From positions 1-15,825 of the forward strand of contig CAMKYP010000032.1 in NCBI GenBank assembly GCA_946477505.1: DNA of 15,825 bases, given 5' to 3'. Positions within the stretch are counted from its first letter, which is position 1. Every line of letters begins with the position of its first letter. The translations under genes and the position numbers were made by a program. A model generated the notes under the pieces. That model was not told the DNA's origin. It did not search any database and worked only from the letters and a program-made list of their open reading frames with translations. Of the stretch, positions 6,520 through 14,303 are shown in pieces. The DNA comes from an uncultured Dechloromonas sp. Its GTDB lineage: Bacteria > Pseudomonadota > Gammaproteobacteria > Burkholderiales > Rhodocyclaceae.

Positions 6520-6873
6520 GAAACTTTAAACGCCGCCGAACTGCTTGCTGCACTGGGTCATGAATCCCGCCTGGCCATCTTCCGACTGCTGGTCGAGGCG
6601 GGTCCGGAGGGGATCAACGCCAGCGCGATTGGCGAGCAATTGGGCATGGCGCCGGCCACGCTGTCGTTCCACCTGGCGCATCTGAGCCGTGTGGGCTTGA
6701 TTACGGGCGAGCGGGAAAGCCGCTTCATCCATTACTCAGCCAACTACGGCACGATGGATGACCTTATCGCCTTTCTCACGCACAACTGCTGCCAGGGAAA
6801 CGCCTGCCTTCCCCAAACCGCCTGTTGCGACACCACCGAGAAGCGCCGCGCCAAAGCTGGAAAGAAAGCATGA
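6517..6873 (+). CDS. arsR: ArsR family arsenic-responsive transcriptional repressor
   Basis: This 118-residue winged-helix protein has LAALGHESRLAIFRLL (10-25), recognition-helix region LGMAPATLSFHLAHL (42-56) and wing LITGERESRFIHYS (61-74). It lacks the ELCVCDLC sensor of E. coli ArsR in the DNA-binding helix. Instead Cys91, Cys92 and Cys97 follow the last helix (FLTHNCCQGNAC), with Cys103-Cys104 beyond. This resembles the C-terminal As(III) site described for the Acidithiobacillus ferrooxidans type. It would repress the operon until arsenite binds. No Shine-Dalgarno precedes the ATG and the likely -10 box is only 9 bases upstream, so translation may be leaderless. Its stop overlaps the start of arsC. 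Confidence 0.93.
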   Translation: METLNAAELLAALGHESRLAIFRLLVEAGPEGINASAIGEQLGMAPATLSFHLAHLSRVGLITGERESRFIHYSANYGTMDDLIAFLTHNCCQGNACLPQTACCDTTEKRRAKAGKKA

Positions 6874-7286
6874 TGCCGAACCTCAAGACCGTGCTGGTGT
6901 TATGTACCGGTAACTCCTGCCGCTCCCAGATGGGCGAAGCCATCCTGAACCATGACCTTGCCGGCCTCGTACGGGGCATTTCAGCGGGAACCGATCCGCA
7001 ACCCAAGGTCGCGGATGGCGCCATTGCGGCGCTCAAGCTGGCCGGTCTGCCCACCGAGACCCTGATGCCCAAGCGCGTTGAGGCGGTGATGACGGAAGAC
7101 ATCGACCTGATCGTCAGCGTCTGCGACAACGCCAAGGAAACCTGCCCCGTCTTTCCCCGCCCGGTGAAGCGAATTCACCTTGCTTTCCATGATCCGCATG
7201 GCGAGCCGCTGGAGCGCTTCATCGCTGTCCGTGATGACATCCGCGCCCGGCTGGTGCCAGCCGTTCGCGAAGCCTTGGGCGTTTGA
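6870..7286 (+). CDS. arsC: Arsenate reductase, thioredoxin-coupled (low-molecular-weight phosphatase fold)
   Basis: This 138-residue protein has the P-loop LCTGNSCRSQMGEA, with nucleophile Cys12 and Arg18 forming CX5R. It also has the redox pair Cys85 and Cys92 in SVCDNAKETCP and a FHDP motif (Asp108). This is the Staphylococcus pI258-type enzyme, which reduces arsenate to arsenite in the cytoplasm and is recycled by thioredoxin, unlike the glutaredoxin-dependent E. coli type. ATGs at 6870 and 6873 are both possible; GGAAAG at 6859-6864 is 5 or 8 bases away. ATG 6870 overlaps the arsR stop by 4 bases (ATGA), giving translational coupling. An in-frame start at 6825 lies inside arsR and is rejected. 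The arsenite produced is the substrate of the exporter encoded next. Confidence 0.93.
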   Translation: MMPNLKTVLVLCTGNSCRSQMGEAILNHDLAGLVRGISAGTDPQPKVADGAIAALKLAGLPTETLMPKRVEAVMTEDIDLIVSVCDNAKETCPVFPRPVKRIHLAFHDPHGEPLERFIAVRDDIRARLVPAVREALGV

Positions 7287-7295
7287 GGGGGCGCG

Positions 7296-8363
7296 ATGTC
7301 CGCACAATGTGAAATGACGGCAAAACGGGCGGCCTGCGCTCCGATGAGCGTTTTCGAGCGTTTCCTGACCGTCTGGGTGTTCCTGTGCATCGTCATCGGT
7401 ATCGCTGCCGGTCAGTTGGCACCCGAGGTATTTCAGGCCATCGGCCGGCTGGAAGTTGCCCGGGTCAATCTGCCCGTCGGTTTGCTCATCTGGGTGATGA
7501 TCATCCCAATGCTGGTGAAGGTTGATTTCGGTGCCTTGGCCGAGATCAAGCAGCACGTGCGCGGCATTGGTGTCACGCTGTTCGTCAACTGGCTGGTGAA
7601 GCCGTTCTCGATGGCTTTTCTCGGCTGGTTGTTCATCCGCAATCTGTTCGCGCCCCTGTTGCCGGCCGAACAGCTGGACAGCTACATTGCCGGTCTCATC
7701 CTGCTGGCTGCCGCACCGTGCACCGCCATGGTTTTTGTGTGGAGCCGGCTGACCAACGGGCACCCGCTGTTCACGCTGTCGCAGGTCGCAATCAACGACA
7801 CCATCATGGTCTTTGCGTTTGCACCACTGGTCGCTTTCCTGCTCGGGATTTCGTCGATTACCGTGCCCTGGAACACGCTGCTGACCTCGGTTGTACTCTA
7901 TATCGTGATCCCGGTTGCGCTGGCTCAACTCTGGCGCAGATCCCTGCTTGCCAAAGGGCAGGCCGCATTCGACGCCGCCATGGCCAGGATCGGCCCGTGG
8001 TCCATCTCGGCTTTGCTGGCAACGCTGGTGCTGTTGTTTGCCTTCCAGGGCGAAGCCATCCTCAGGCAGCCGCTGGTCATTGCGCTGCTGGCGGTGCCCA
8101 TCCTGATTCAGGTGTTCTTCAATTCGGCACTGGCCTATTGGCTGAACAAGACGGTGGGCGAAAAGCATAACGTCGCCTGCCCATCCGCGCTGATCGGGGC
8201 TTCCAATTTCTTTGAACTCGCCGTCGCTGCCGCCATCAGCCTGTTCGGGTTCGAATCGGGAGCGGCTCTGGCTACCGTCGTCGGTGTTCTCATCGAGGTG
8301 CCGGTCATGTTGCTGGTGGTCAAGGTCGTGAACGCCTCGAAGGGGTGGTACGAAACGGCGTAG
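7296..8363 (+). CDS. acr3: Acr3-type arsenite efflux transporter
   Basis: This 355-residue integral membrane protein has about ten hydrophobic segments, the size and pattern of the ACR3/BART family rather than 12-segment ArsB. Key residues are visible: Cys142 in AAAPCTAMVFVWS, where Acr3 proteins have their essential cysteine, and Glu307 in GASNFFELAVAAA, the second functionally important position. It expels arsenite across the inner membrane using the proton gradient. GAGGGGG lies 4-5 bases before the ATG and immediately follows arsC. The N terminus carries two extra cysteines (Cys5, Cys14) before the first membrane segment. It is often labelled arsB in annotations. Confidence 0.95.
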   Translation: MSAQCEMTAKRAACAPMSVFERFLTVWVFLCIVIGIAAGQLAPEVFQAIGRLEVARVNLPVGLLIWVMIIPMLVKVDFGALAEIKQHVRGIGVTLFVNWLVKPFSMAFLGWLFIRNLFAPLLPAEQLDSYIAGLILLAAAPCTAMVFVWSRLTNGHPLFTLSQVAINDTIMVFAFAPLVAFLLGISSITVPWNTLLTSVVLYIVIPVALAQLWRRSLLAKGQAAFDAAMARIGPWSISALLATLVLLFAFQGEAILRQPLVIALLAVPILIQVFFNSALAYWLNKTVGEKHNVACPSALIGASNFFELAVAAAISLFGFESGAALATVVGVLIEVPVMLLVVKVVNASKGWYETA

Positions 8364-8389
8364 CCAAGCCGCGCAACAGGGAGTCAAAC

Positions 8390-9835
8390 ATGAACTGGAT
8401 GATGACCGCGTTTCAAGGAGGGCTTGATAGCCTGGCCGCCTATCTCGCCGCCCATGTGCTGCTTTGCCTGGTGCCGGCTTTCTTCATCGCCGGGGCGTTG
8501 TCGGCCCTGGTGCCGCAGCAGTCGATCATCCGTTTTCTCGGGCCGGATGCGCCCAAGTGGACATCCTATTCCGCCGCCGCTGGCGCCGGGAGCTTGCTGG
8601 CCGTTTGCTCGTGCACCATCCAGCCCTTGTTCGCCGGTATCTACAAGAAAGGCGCCGGCCTTGGCCCGGCCATTACCTTCCTGTTCTTCGCACCGGCGGC
8701 CAACATTCTGGCCCTGGCCTATACCGGCGTCGCGCTGGGCGCCGAGTTCGCCATCGCCCGCATCCTGTTGGCACTGTCGTTCGGGATCGGCATCGGGATG
8801 ATCATGGCCATCATTTTCCGCGAGACGGATGTTGCCCGTGTCGCTGATGCCCGAACGTTTGCCGAAGGGGGCGGCATTCCCGGCAAAACGCTGCTTTTTG
8901 TCGGTGCCTTGGTTGCCTTGTTGATTTCCGGCACCTTGAAGCTGGATTTCCTCAAGGCCGTTTTGTTCAGCGCCGAACTGCCTTGGCGGGGAGCGTCCGC
9001 CATTCAACAAACGCTCGACCGGTGGGTGCCGGTCAACGAGAGTATCGGTGCCGAAGGGCTGAGCCTGCAGGGCGCGCTCCTGATTGTCCTGCTGGCGGGC
9101 ATCGGCATTTTCGCCTGGCGAGGACTGGGCAAGGTCGACGAAGGCTTCAACCGTTTCACCCCGATCGCGCTGGGATTGACCCTGCTGACCCTCATGTTCG
9201 CTGCGCTGGGCTTCACGGTGGGCAACGCGGGCGTTACGCTGGTGGTCACCGGCAGGACCGTGGCAGTGACATTGTTCTGTCTGGCGCTCGTGCCGTTGGC
9301 TCGCCGCTTTGATGACTGGGATGTGCAGCAATGGCTATGGGAAACCTGGCGATTCGTGAAGATGATTTTTCCCTTGTTGGTCGTGGGCGTGTTCGCGGTT
9401 GGCGTCATCCGGGTTTTCATCCAGCCCGAGTGGATTCGGGCAATAGCCGGCGAGAACACCTTGTTGGCCAATCTGGCAGGCGTGGTTTTCGGGGTCTTCA
9501 TGTATTTCCCGACACTGGTCGAAGTCCCGATTGCCAAGATGTTCCTGTCGCTCGGCATGCACCCGGGCCCGCTGATTGCCTATCTGATGGCCGACCCGGA
9601 GCTATCCTTGCAAAGTATCCTGATTACCGCAGCCATCATCGGCAAGTTGCGGGCTTGGACTTACGTCGGGCTGGTTGCCCTGTTTTCAACCATCTCGGGA
9701 TTAGCCTACGGCGCCTGGGTCAATGGCATGTCGCCATGGATGCTGGCCGGTTTCGTTGGCAGCTTCATCGCCCTCATCATCGGCTCGTTGCAGTGGGTTG
9801 AATCCTGTCGCCAGGGAAAATCAAGGAGGGCATGA
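8390..9835 (+). CDS. COG0701/ArsP-like permease
   Basis: This 481-residue polytopic membrane protein has two related halves. The first contains AVCSCTIQPLFAGIYKKGAG (71-90) and TFLFFAPAANILALAY; the second has FMYFPTLVEVPIAKMF. The CSC-x3-PLF motif is characteristic of DUF318/COG0701 permeases, a family that includes the methylarsenite exporter ArsP. It is longer than typical ArsP (roughly 300-350 residues), so substrate specificity is uncertain: organic arsenicals, arsenite or another thiol-reactive metal. AGGGAG at 8378-8383 sits 6 bases before the ATG at 8390; an in-frame ATG at 8345 falls inside acr3 and is rejected. The gene starts 26 bp after acr3 and is coupled to the small redox gene that follows. 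Confidence 0.88.
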   Translation: MNWMMTAFQGGLDSLAAYLAAHVLLCLVPAFFIAGALSALVPQQSIIRFLGPDAPKWTSYSAAAGAGSLLAVCSCTIQPLFAGIYKKGAGLGPAITFLFFAPAANILALAYTGVALGAEFAIARILLALSFGIGIGMIMAIIFRETDVARVADARTFAEGGGIPGKTLLFVGALVALLISGTLKLDFLKAVLFSAELPWRGASAIQQTLDRWVPVNESIGAEGLSLQGALLIVLLAGIGIFAWRGLGKVDEGFNRFTPIALGLTLLTLMFAALGFTVGNAGVTLVVTGRTVAVTLFCLALVPLARRFDDWDVQQWLWETWRFVKMIFPLLVVGVFAVGVIRVFIQPEWIRAIAGENTLLANLAGVVFGVFMYFPTLVEVPIAKMFLSLGMHPGPLIAYLMADPELSLQSILITAAIIGKLRAWTYVGLVALFSTISGLAYGAWVNGMSPWMLAGFVGSFIALIIGSLQWVESCRQGKSRRA

Positions 9836-10071
9836 TGCTCATCAAGATACTGGGAAGTGGCTGCGCCAAATGCAATCGTCTGGAACAGCTGACCCGCGAT
9901 GCGGTAGCCGAACTCGGGGTGGAAGCCTCCTTCGAGCATGTGAAGGAGATGGACAAAATCATGGCCTATCCGATCATGACAACGCCGGCACTCGTGGTCG
10001 ACGAACAGGTCCTGGTTTCAGGGCGGATGCCCAGCAAGGATGAGTTGCTGGATTGGCTGGACAGGCGATGA
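9835..10071 (+). CDS. Small thioredoxin-fold CxxC protein (redox-active disulfide protein 2 type)
   Basis: This 78-residue protein has the compact thioredoxin-like form: beta strand MLIKILGSG, active site Cys10-Ala-Lys-Cys13, and a cis-Pro loop TTPALVV with Pro51. Proteins of this size commonly sit beside COG0701 permeases in arsenic and metal loci. It may donate electrons to, or relay a thiol-bound metalloid to, the permease; ArsC also needs thioredoxin-type reductant. AAGGAGGG (9823-9830) is about 5 bases from ATG 9835 but only about 2 from ATG 9832, so 9835 is chosen. The start overlaps the permease stop (TGATG). It is the last gene of the arsenic operon. Confidence 0.88.
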   Translation: MLIKILGSGCAKCNRLEQLTRDAVAELGVEASFEHVKEMDKIMAYPIMTTPALVVDEQVLVSGRMPSKDELLDWLDRR

Positions 10072-10088
10072 AGCGGATAGTGGCCGGT

Positions 10089-10107
10089 GGGGAAGGCATC
10101 GCCCCCC
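10089..10107. terminator. Weak hairpin between convergent genes
   Basis: GGGG-AA-GGC (10089-10097) can pair with GCC-CCCC (10101-10107) around an ATC loop, with an AA bulge. It lies in the 92-bp gap between the end of the arsenic operon and the end of the opposing DUF6600 gene, where transcription should stop. There is no T-run on either strand, so this is only a weak candidate. Confidence 0.25.
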
Positions 10108-10163
10108 CTTAACCAGCCAACGCAGCATTGACCTCCCGGGCGATAGCCCGCAAACACAAGATT

Positions 10164-12308
10164 TCAGCGTTGTCCCCGCTCCTCATCGCGACGCCGCGGT
10201 GCTTCGTGGCCACCCGGCGAGGTGGGCTGCTGACGCGGCGGGTCGACTCGAGGAGGAGGCGGAGCGCTCGGTTGCGGCTGGGGAGGGCGCTCCATGCGCG
10301 GCATCTCCCGAGGTGCTTCACGTGGCGCTTCCCTACGCTGCTCACGTTCCAGCATCTGAACGGCGGGTTGCGCACGCTCTTCCCGGCGCATGCCTGGCGC
10401 TGGCATCTCCCGGCGAAGCGGCGCCGGAGCCGATTGGGTTTCCTGGGGGCGGGACGTCTCGCGCATTTCGCGGCGCTGCTCGCGCTCCTGCGGGGAAAAT
10501 GCCGGATGCGACCGCTCATTCCTGCGTACCTCGGCGGCCGGTACTTCCCGATAGACCGGGGCACTCGGGGGCATTGCCTCCTGCCGGCGAGAGGTGTCGC
10601 GCGGCCCGGCGGGCTGCGCAGCGCCCTCCGGCGACCGTAACTCTCTGTCCTGGCGCTGCATTTCGCGCATTTCCCTGCGTTGCTGACGTTCCTGCTGCGT
10701 GAAGGCGGGTTGCGAACGCTCGTCGCGGCGGGATTCGCCGATGCCCTCGCGAGCCGGGTCGATTGCCGGCGGACGCCCTGTTTGAACCGGCGCAGCACCC
10801 GGCGGCAAGATTTCCCGATGCCGGGGTTGGGCTGTGCTTTCAGCCTCGCGGCCTCGCCTGTCCATGAGCGGCATTCCCTCCGGAGTATGGGGTCGATCAC
10901 CGCGGGAGCCGTCGGGGGTAGCCTGGCGCGGCGACGGCGGTTCGCCATCGCGCAATGGCCGGCGCTCCGCCCTCGGATTGCGCTGGGCATCGAATTCCCG
11001 TCCCTGCGGATGCATGGCGGCCGGGGCGGGGGCTACCCACTGGGCGCTGGGGGCCTGCCGGGCGAGTGGTGCCCGGTCGAGGTCGCGACGATCCTGATGG
11101 CGTATCTCGCTGGCCAAGATCGGGCGGCCTTCCTGCATCTGCCGCGCCGGCACGACGGTGACCGCCTGTGGCGAGGCATGGTGGGTGTAGGCTGGCGGAG
11201 CACCGCGCACGACCCGTTCGATATGGGTAACGTTGGTGACGTGGGTGATGTTGATCTGCCGGACATAGGTCGGGCTGTAGCGATAGGCCGGGACATAGAC
11301 TTCGCGCGGGGCGAGGGGGAACCAGCCGACGGCGGGTGCCGAGCCGAAGCTGAAGCTGACGTTCCAGCCTGGGTTGCCGACCCAGCCGACCAGCGCCGGC
11401 GCATAGACCGGGCGGGCAACGATACGCCCCGGAACCCAGCCCCAGCGCCCGGCGATCAAGGCCCAGCGCCCGTAATGGAAGGGCGCGAAGCCCCATGGTG
11501 CCTGGTCGATCCACGTCCAGCCCCAGGGCGCGACCCATGCCCAGCGGCCGTGACGATAGGGTGCCCAGTCGCTGGCAACGCCGCGCGGGTACCAGACGGT
11601 GCCGTAGTCGCTGGTCGTTCGCCAGTCGCCGTAGGCGTCGAGATCCTGGTAGCCGGTCATATGCGGCGAGACGTGGCGGCGGGCCGTGTCCGCCAGGGTT
11701 GCGTTCTCGCGCTGCGCCACCCATTGGTCGAAGCCGTCGTAGGCGCGGGCGGCTTCCAGTCGTTCGCCACCATCGCTGTCCAGCACGGCCATCTGGCCTG
11801 CCGCCACGGGCAGGGTCCGCCGGCCATTCTCGAAGGTGGCACGGCCGGCCAGGACCGTCAATTCGCTGCGCTCGGCATACACATTGATGCGATAGCGGCC
11901 CGGCGTCAGGAAACGCACGTTGCCGTCTGGCGTCATGACCTCCACGTCGTCGGCCTGATCGCGGTCGAGCACGGTGACTGCCAGCGTGCCGCCGCTGAGG
12001 CGGACATCGACGCGGTGGTCGTCGACGACCGGAAATTCGACCTCGCTGTCGCGGCTGAGGCGGTAGGCGGTCGAGCCGATCCACACTTCGGCGCGCCCAT
12101 TGCGGCCACTGTCGAGCACAGCGCCGCTGCTGACCGGCCAGTTGAGGGTGGCCGCTCCGCCTTGCTCCTTGCGGTCGACCTTGAAGCCGACATCGCCTTC
12201 AAGGTAGGACAGCCGTCCGACGCGGCCCGGTGGGTCAAGCTGGGCCAGCGCTGGCCAGGCGATGAGCAGCAGGATGGCAAGGAAAAGGCGGCGGAGGGAC
12301 TGCGGCAT
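10164..12308 (-). CDS. Exported FecR-like / DUF6600 protein with repetitive charged C-terminal tail
   Basis: This 714-residue protein starts MPQSLRRLFLAILLLIAWPALAQ, a clear Sec signal peptide probably cleaved after Ala22. Residues 28-180 resemble a FecR-like beta domain (GRLSYLEGDV, PDGNVRFLTPGRYRINVYAE). Residues 225-345 are rich in Trp, Gly and Tyr (YGDWRTTSDYGTVWYPRGV, RHGRWAWVAPWGWTW, YGRWALIAGRWGWVPG), the DUF6600 signature. From about 400 to the end it is Arg/Glu/Pro/Gln-rich and probably disordered, with three related repeats. ATG 12308 has GGGAG 6 bases upstream; the longer frame to 12359 would put the signal sequence off the N terminus. Likely periplasmic or surface. The function of these proteins is not known to me; FecR similarity alone does not imply iron signalling. 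Confidence 0.88.
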   Translation of the reverse strand: MPQSLRRLFLAILLLIAWPALAQLDPPGRVGRLSYLEGDVGFKVDRKEQGGAATLNWPVSSGAVLDSGRNGRAEVWIGSTAYRLSRDSEVEFPVVDDHRVDVRLSGGTLAVTVLDRDQADDVEVMTPDGNVRFLTPGRYRINVYAERSELTVLAGRATFENGRRTLPVAAGQMAVLDSDGGERLEAARAYDGFDQWVAQRENATLADTARRHVSPHMTGYQDLDAYGDWRTTSDYGTVWYPRGVASDWAPYRHGRWAWVAPWGWTWIDQAPWGFAPFHYGRWALIAGRWGWVPGRIVARPVYAPALVGWVGNPGWNVSFSFGSAPAVGWFPLAPREVYVPAYRYSPTYVRQINITHVTNVTHIERVVRGAPPAYTHHASPQAVTVVPARQMQEGRPILASEIRHQDRRDLDRAPLARQAPSAQWVAPAPAAMHPQGREFDAQRNPRAERRPLRDGEPPSPRQATPDGSRGDRPHTPEGMPLMDRRGREAESTAQPRHREILPPGAAPVQTGRPPAIDPAREGIGESRRDERSQPAFTQQERQQRREMREMQRQDRELRSPEGAAQPAGPRDTSRRQEAMPPSAPVYREVPAAEVRRNERSHPAFSPQEREQRREMRETSRPQETQSAPAPLRREMPAPGMRREERAQPAVQMLEREQRREAPREAPREMPRMERPPQPQPSAPPPPRVDPPRQQPTSPGGHEAPRRRDEERGQR
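10317..10730 (-). repeat. Three-copy protein-level repeat in the DUF6600 protein tail
   Basis: The motif RR(D/N/E)ER(S/A)(Q/H)PA...(Q/R)E(R/Q)..RRE occurs at residues 527-553, 595-621 and 641-664. Copies 1 and 2 are 68 residues apart and copy 3 follows at 46, so the linkers vary. The repeat is basic/acidic and glutamine-rich, suggesting an extended or coiled interaction region. Confidence 0.7.
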
Positions 12309-12419
12309 CTCGGACTCCCGGAATGGGGAAGGCCTGCGCACGCGGCAGGCGACAAGCAATCAACGCATCACTTCGGCAAACGGATGATCGGCCGCCCGGG
12401 GAAATGGTTTCAAAATGTT

Positions 12420-12437
12420 GCGCCCCAGAAGGGGTGC
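12420..12437 (-). terminator. Possible terminator after the response-regulator gene
   Basis: Read on the minus strand, GCACCCC (12437-12431), a TTCT loop and GGGGCGC (12426-12420) form a stem with one A-C mismatch, followed by AACATTTTG. It starts 6 bases after the stop of the response-regulator gene. The T-run is weak, so read-through into the DUF6600 gene is possible. Confidence 0.4.
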
Positions 12438-12442
12438 AGGAC

Positions 12443-14155
12443 TCAGCTGTTGTCGACGGGGATGCCGTATTTTTTGGCGACCGACATATACAACTGCCGT
12501 GCCGAGGCGACCTTCGGGTTCTTGCGGTCCTTGCGCTGCGCCCGCTGCAGGTAGTCGAGCGCCCTTTCGGCCAGCACGGCATCCCAGCCCTTCTTCTCCA
12601 TCAGCGTATAGATGGCCTTGGCCGCATTGACCAGGAACTGCAGGTTGGGCACCTGTTCGACAGCCTGGATCAGCAATTGGACAGCGCCTTCGAGATCGCC
12701 GCTGCGGGCGGCCATGACCCCGCGGTTGTTCAGGTCGACGATTTCCTTGCCGACCTGATCGAGAATGGCCTTGCCCGCCTCGGCCTGCCCGGTTTTCTCG
12801 AAAACGTTGGTGATGTGGTTGATCAGGTGGGAATCCTCGTGGTTCTCGGCGGCCACCTGACGCATGATCTGGTTCGCCTCGCTTTCCTTGCCCGTCGCGA
12901 AGCAGGCGTGGGCCAGGTCGACGGCCAGGCGCTGCGATACATGCTTGCCCTTTTCGGCCGCTTCGGCCCGAATCTGGCGTTGCAAACCCAGCGCCTGATC
13001 GACCAGCCCCTTGGCCTTTTCCTCGGCCCCTTCGGCATGCAGGCACAGGCTTTCGGTAAGCAGCGCGGCCAGTTCAGCCTGCTTGTCGCCACGCCACTCC
13101 CGTTTCATTTCCGCCGCGATCTTGCGCGATGCTTCAACATGTCCGCGCTCGACCAGCACGCGCGACAGGTTGGCAAAGTCGTCCACGGTGCGCAGGCTGG
13201 AACCCTTGCTGCGCTCGATGACCTTGCCGTAGGCCTTCTCGGCAGTCAGCAGATCCTTGTTGCGGGCGGCCACATCGCCCACCATGCGCTGGCGCAGGGT
13301 GTTGTGCGGCGAGGCATCGGCTGCCCGCTGCAAGGACTGCTGGGCATCGGCCAATCGCCCCTGCGCCTCGTGAACCGACGCCAGGAAATCGTAGGCCGAG
13401 AGGAATTCCGGCGTTTCCTGCGTCACCTGCTCGGCCAGCTGCTCGGCCTCGTCGAGCGCCCCACGGTCGCGCAAGGCCGTCGCCAATCCCATCTTGGCCC
13501 ACGGTACGACCCGCCCCTCGAGCACGCGGCGGAACACCTCCTCGGCCTCGCGCGTCCGCCCCAACTGGTGCAGCAGCTCGCCCTTGAAGCGCAAGGCGTC
13601 GTACATGTACAACGGCTGCTGCTGGATCACCCGGTCACAGGCGGCAATCGCCTCTTCCAGCGAGCCATTCTCGATCTGCGTGTAAATACGCCCCAGCACG
13701 TGCTTCTTGTAGATCACCTTGACCAACCGACCCTGCAACTGCTCGGCGGTAAACGGCTTGATCAGGTAATCGTCGGGCGCCAGTTCGGCCAGCGCCACGA
13801 CATTGGTGTAGCTGCGCTCGCTGGTGATGATCATGTACACCGTAGACAACGGGATCAGGTGGGCGTGCCGCAACTCCTCGAGCAATTGCTGGCCGTCGCG
13901 CCCGTCGTCGAGGACGAAATCGGACAGGATGATGTCGAAGCGGTTGCTCTTGACCTGGCGAATCACCTCCGCCGAGTTGCCGGCGCCATGCACGGCCGTG
14001 ACGCCTAATGCTCCTAGCATCAGGCGCAACGCATCCCGCGCCGGCGGATGGCGGTCGACGATCAGAACGCGCTTCTTGGACAAGGACTGCTGCAGGACCA
14101 GCAGCATCTCGTCGTTGTCCAGCGGGCTCGCTCCCTTGGTTTGGCTCGTGCTCAT
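12443..14155 (-). CDS. Response regulator with receiver domain and TPR-like helical repeats
   Basis: This 570-residue cytoplasmic protein has an N-terminal receiver domain (28-150): VLIVDRHPPARDAL (30-43), phosphoacceptor Asp79 in IILSDFVLDDG, Thr111 in MIITSERS and Lys133 in DDYLIKPF. From about 155 to 560 it is helical with TPR-like units (EEAIAACDRVIQQQPLYMYDA; EAEEVFRRVLEG; GRLADAQQSLQRAADASPHN; NNRGVMAARSGDLEGAVQLLIQAV). There is no DNA-binding or enzymatic output domain, so output is probably through protein-protein contact. The second acidic residue of the usual DD pair is Arg35, which should weaken magnesium binding. No sensor kinase is adjacent, so it is an orphan regulator here. No Shine-Dalgarno is visible and the likely promoter predicts initiation at or near the ATG. 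Confidence 0.93.
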   Translation of the reverse strand: MSTSQTKGASPLDNDEMLLVLQQSLSKKRVLIVDRHPPARDALRLMLGALGVTAVHGAGNSAEVIRQVKSNRFDIILSDFVLDDGRDGQQLLEELRHAHLIPLSTVYMIITSERSYTNVVALAELAPDDYLIKPFTAEQLQGRLVKVIYKKHVLGRIYTQIENGSLEEAIAACDRVIQQQPLYMYDALRFKGELLHQLGRTREAEEVFRRVLEGRVVPWAKMGLATALRDRGALDEAEQLAEQVTQETPEFLSAYDFLASVHEAQGRLADAQQSLQRAADASPHNTLRQRMVGDVAARNKDLLTAEKAYGKVIERSKGSSLRTVDDFANLSRVLVERGHVEASRKIAAEMKREWRGDKQAELAALLTESLCLHAEGAEEKAKGLVDQALGLQRQIRAEAAEKGKHVSQRLAVDLAHACFATGKESEANQIMRQVAAENHEDSHLINHITNVFEKTGQAEAGKAILDQVGKEIVDLNNRGVMAARSGDLEGAVQLLIQAVEQVPNLQFLVNAAKAIYTLMEKKGWDAVLAERALDYLQRAQRKDRKNPKVASARQLYMSVAKKYGIPVDNS

Positions 14156-14161
14156 GGCATC

Positions 14162-14190
14162 AAATTACTTGAGATCGCCAGACGCGGCAA
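14162..14190 (-). promoter_or_regulatory. Candidate promoter of the response-regulator gene
   Basis: On the minus strand TTGCCG (14190-14185) is followed after 17 bases by TAATTT (14167-14162). The -10 matches only 3 of 6 consensus positions. Initiation 7 bases downstream would fall on the A of the start codon at 14155, fitting the absence of a ribosome site. Confidence 0.3.
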
Positions 14191-14240
14191 GCCATTCGGC
14201 CGCCCCACGGCCAGCCGGCGCCATTCAGCGCAGGCCGGGA

Positions 14241-14246
14241 TATATT
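14241..14246 (+). promoter_or_regulatory. -10-like box upstream of the hydrolase gene
   Basis: TATATT (5 of 6 to consensus) lies 58 bp before the ATG at 14304, within the 148-bp divergent gap. No convincing -35 sits 16-18 bases upstream, so this is a weak call. Confidence 0.25.
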
Positions 14247-14303
14247 CTGCAAGCAGAGTCTGGAATACTCGCCGAACCGGTATTCGCCAAAGGAGCGACG
14301 ATC

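Noticed and set aside
6981..8387. 468-codon open frame on the minus strand
   Set aside because: Lies opposite arsC and acr3, whose catalytic motifs are intact; its His/Gln/Asp-rich translation matches no family.
8384..9331. 315-codon open frame on the minus strand
   Set aside because: Shadow of the COG0701 permease gene with a biased Gln/Gly/Asp composition.
10680..12554. 624-codon open frame on the plus strand
   Set aside because: Antisense to the DUF6600 gene, which has a signal peptide, a ribosome site and recognisable domains; the plus-strand translation shows none.
12323..14008. 561-codon open frame on the plus strand
   Set aside because: Antisense to the receiver-TPR gene; composition is that of a reverse-complement shadow and it has no ribosome site.
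13824..14303. 160-codon N-terminal extension of the hydrolase gene
   Set aside because: It is antisense to the response-regulator gene and would bury the signal peptide that begins at 14304 behind AAAGGAG.
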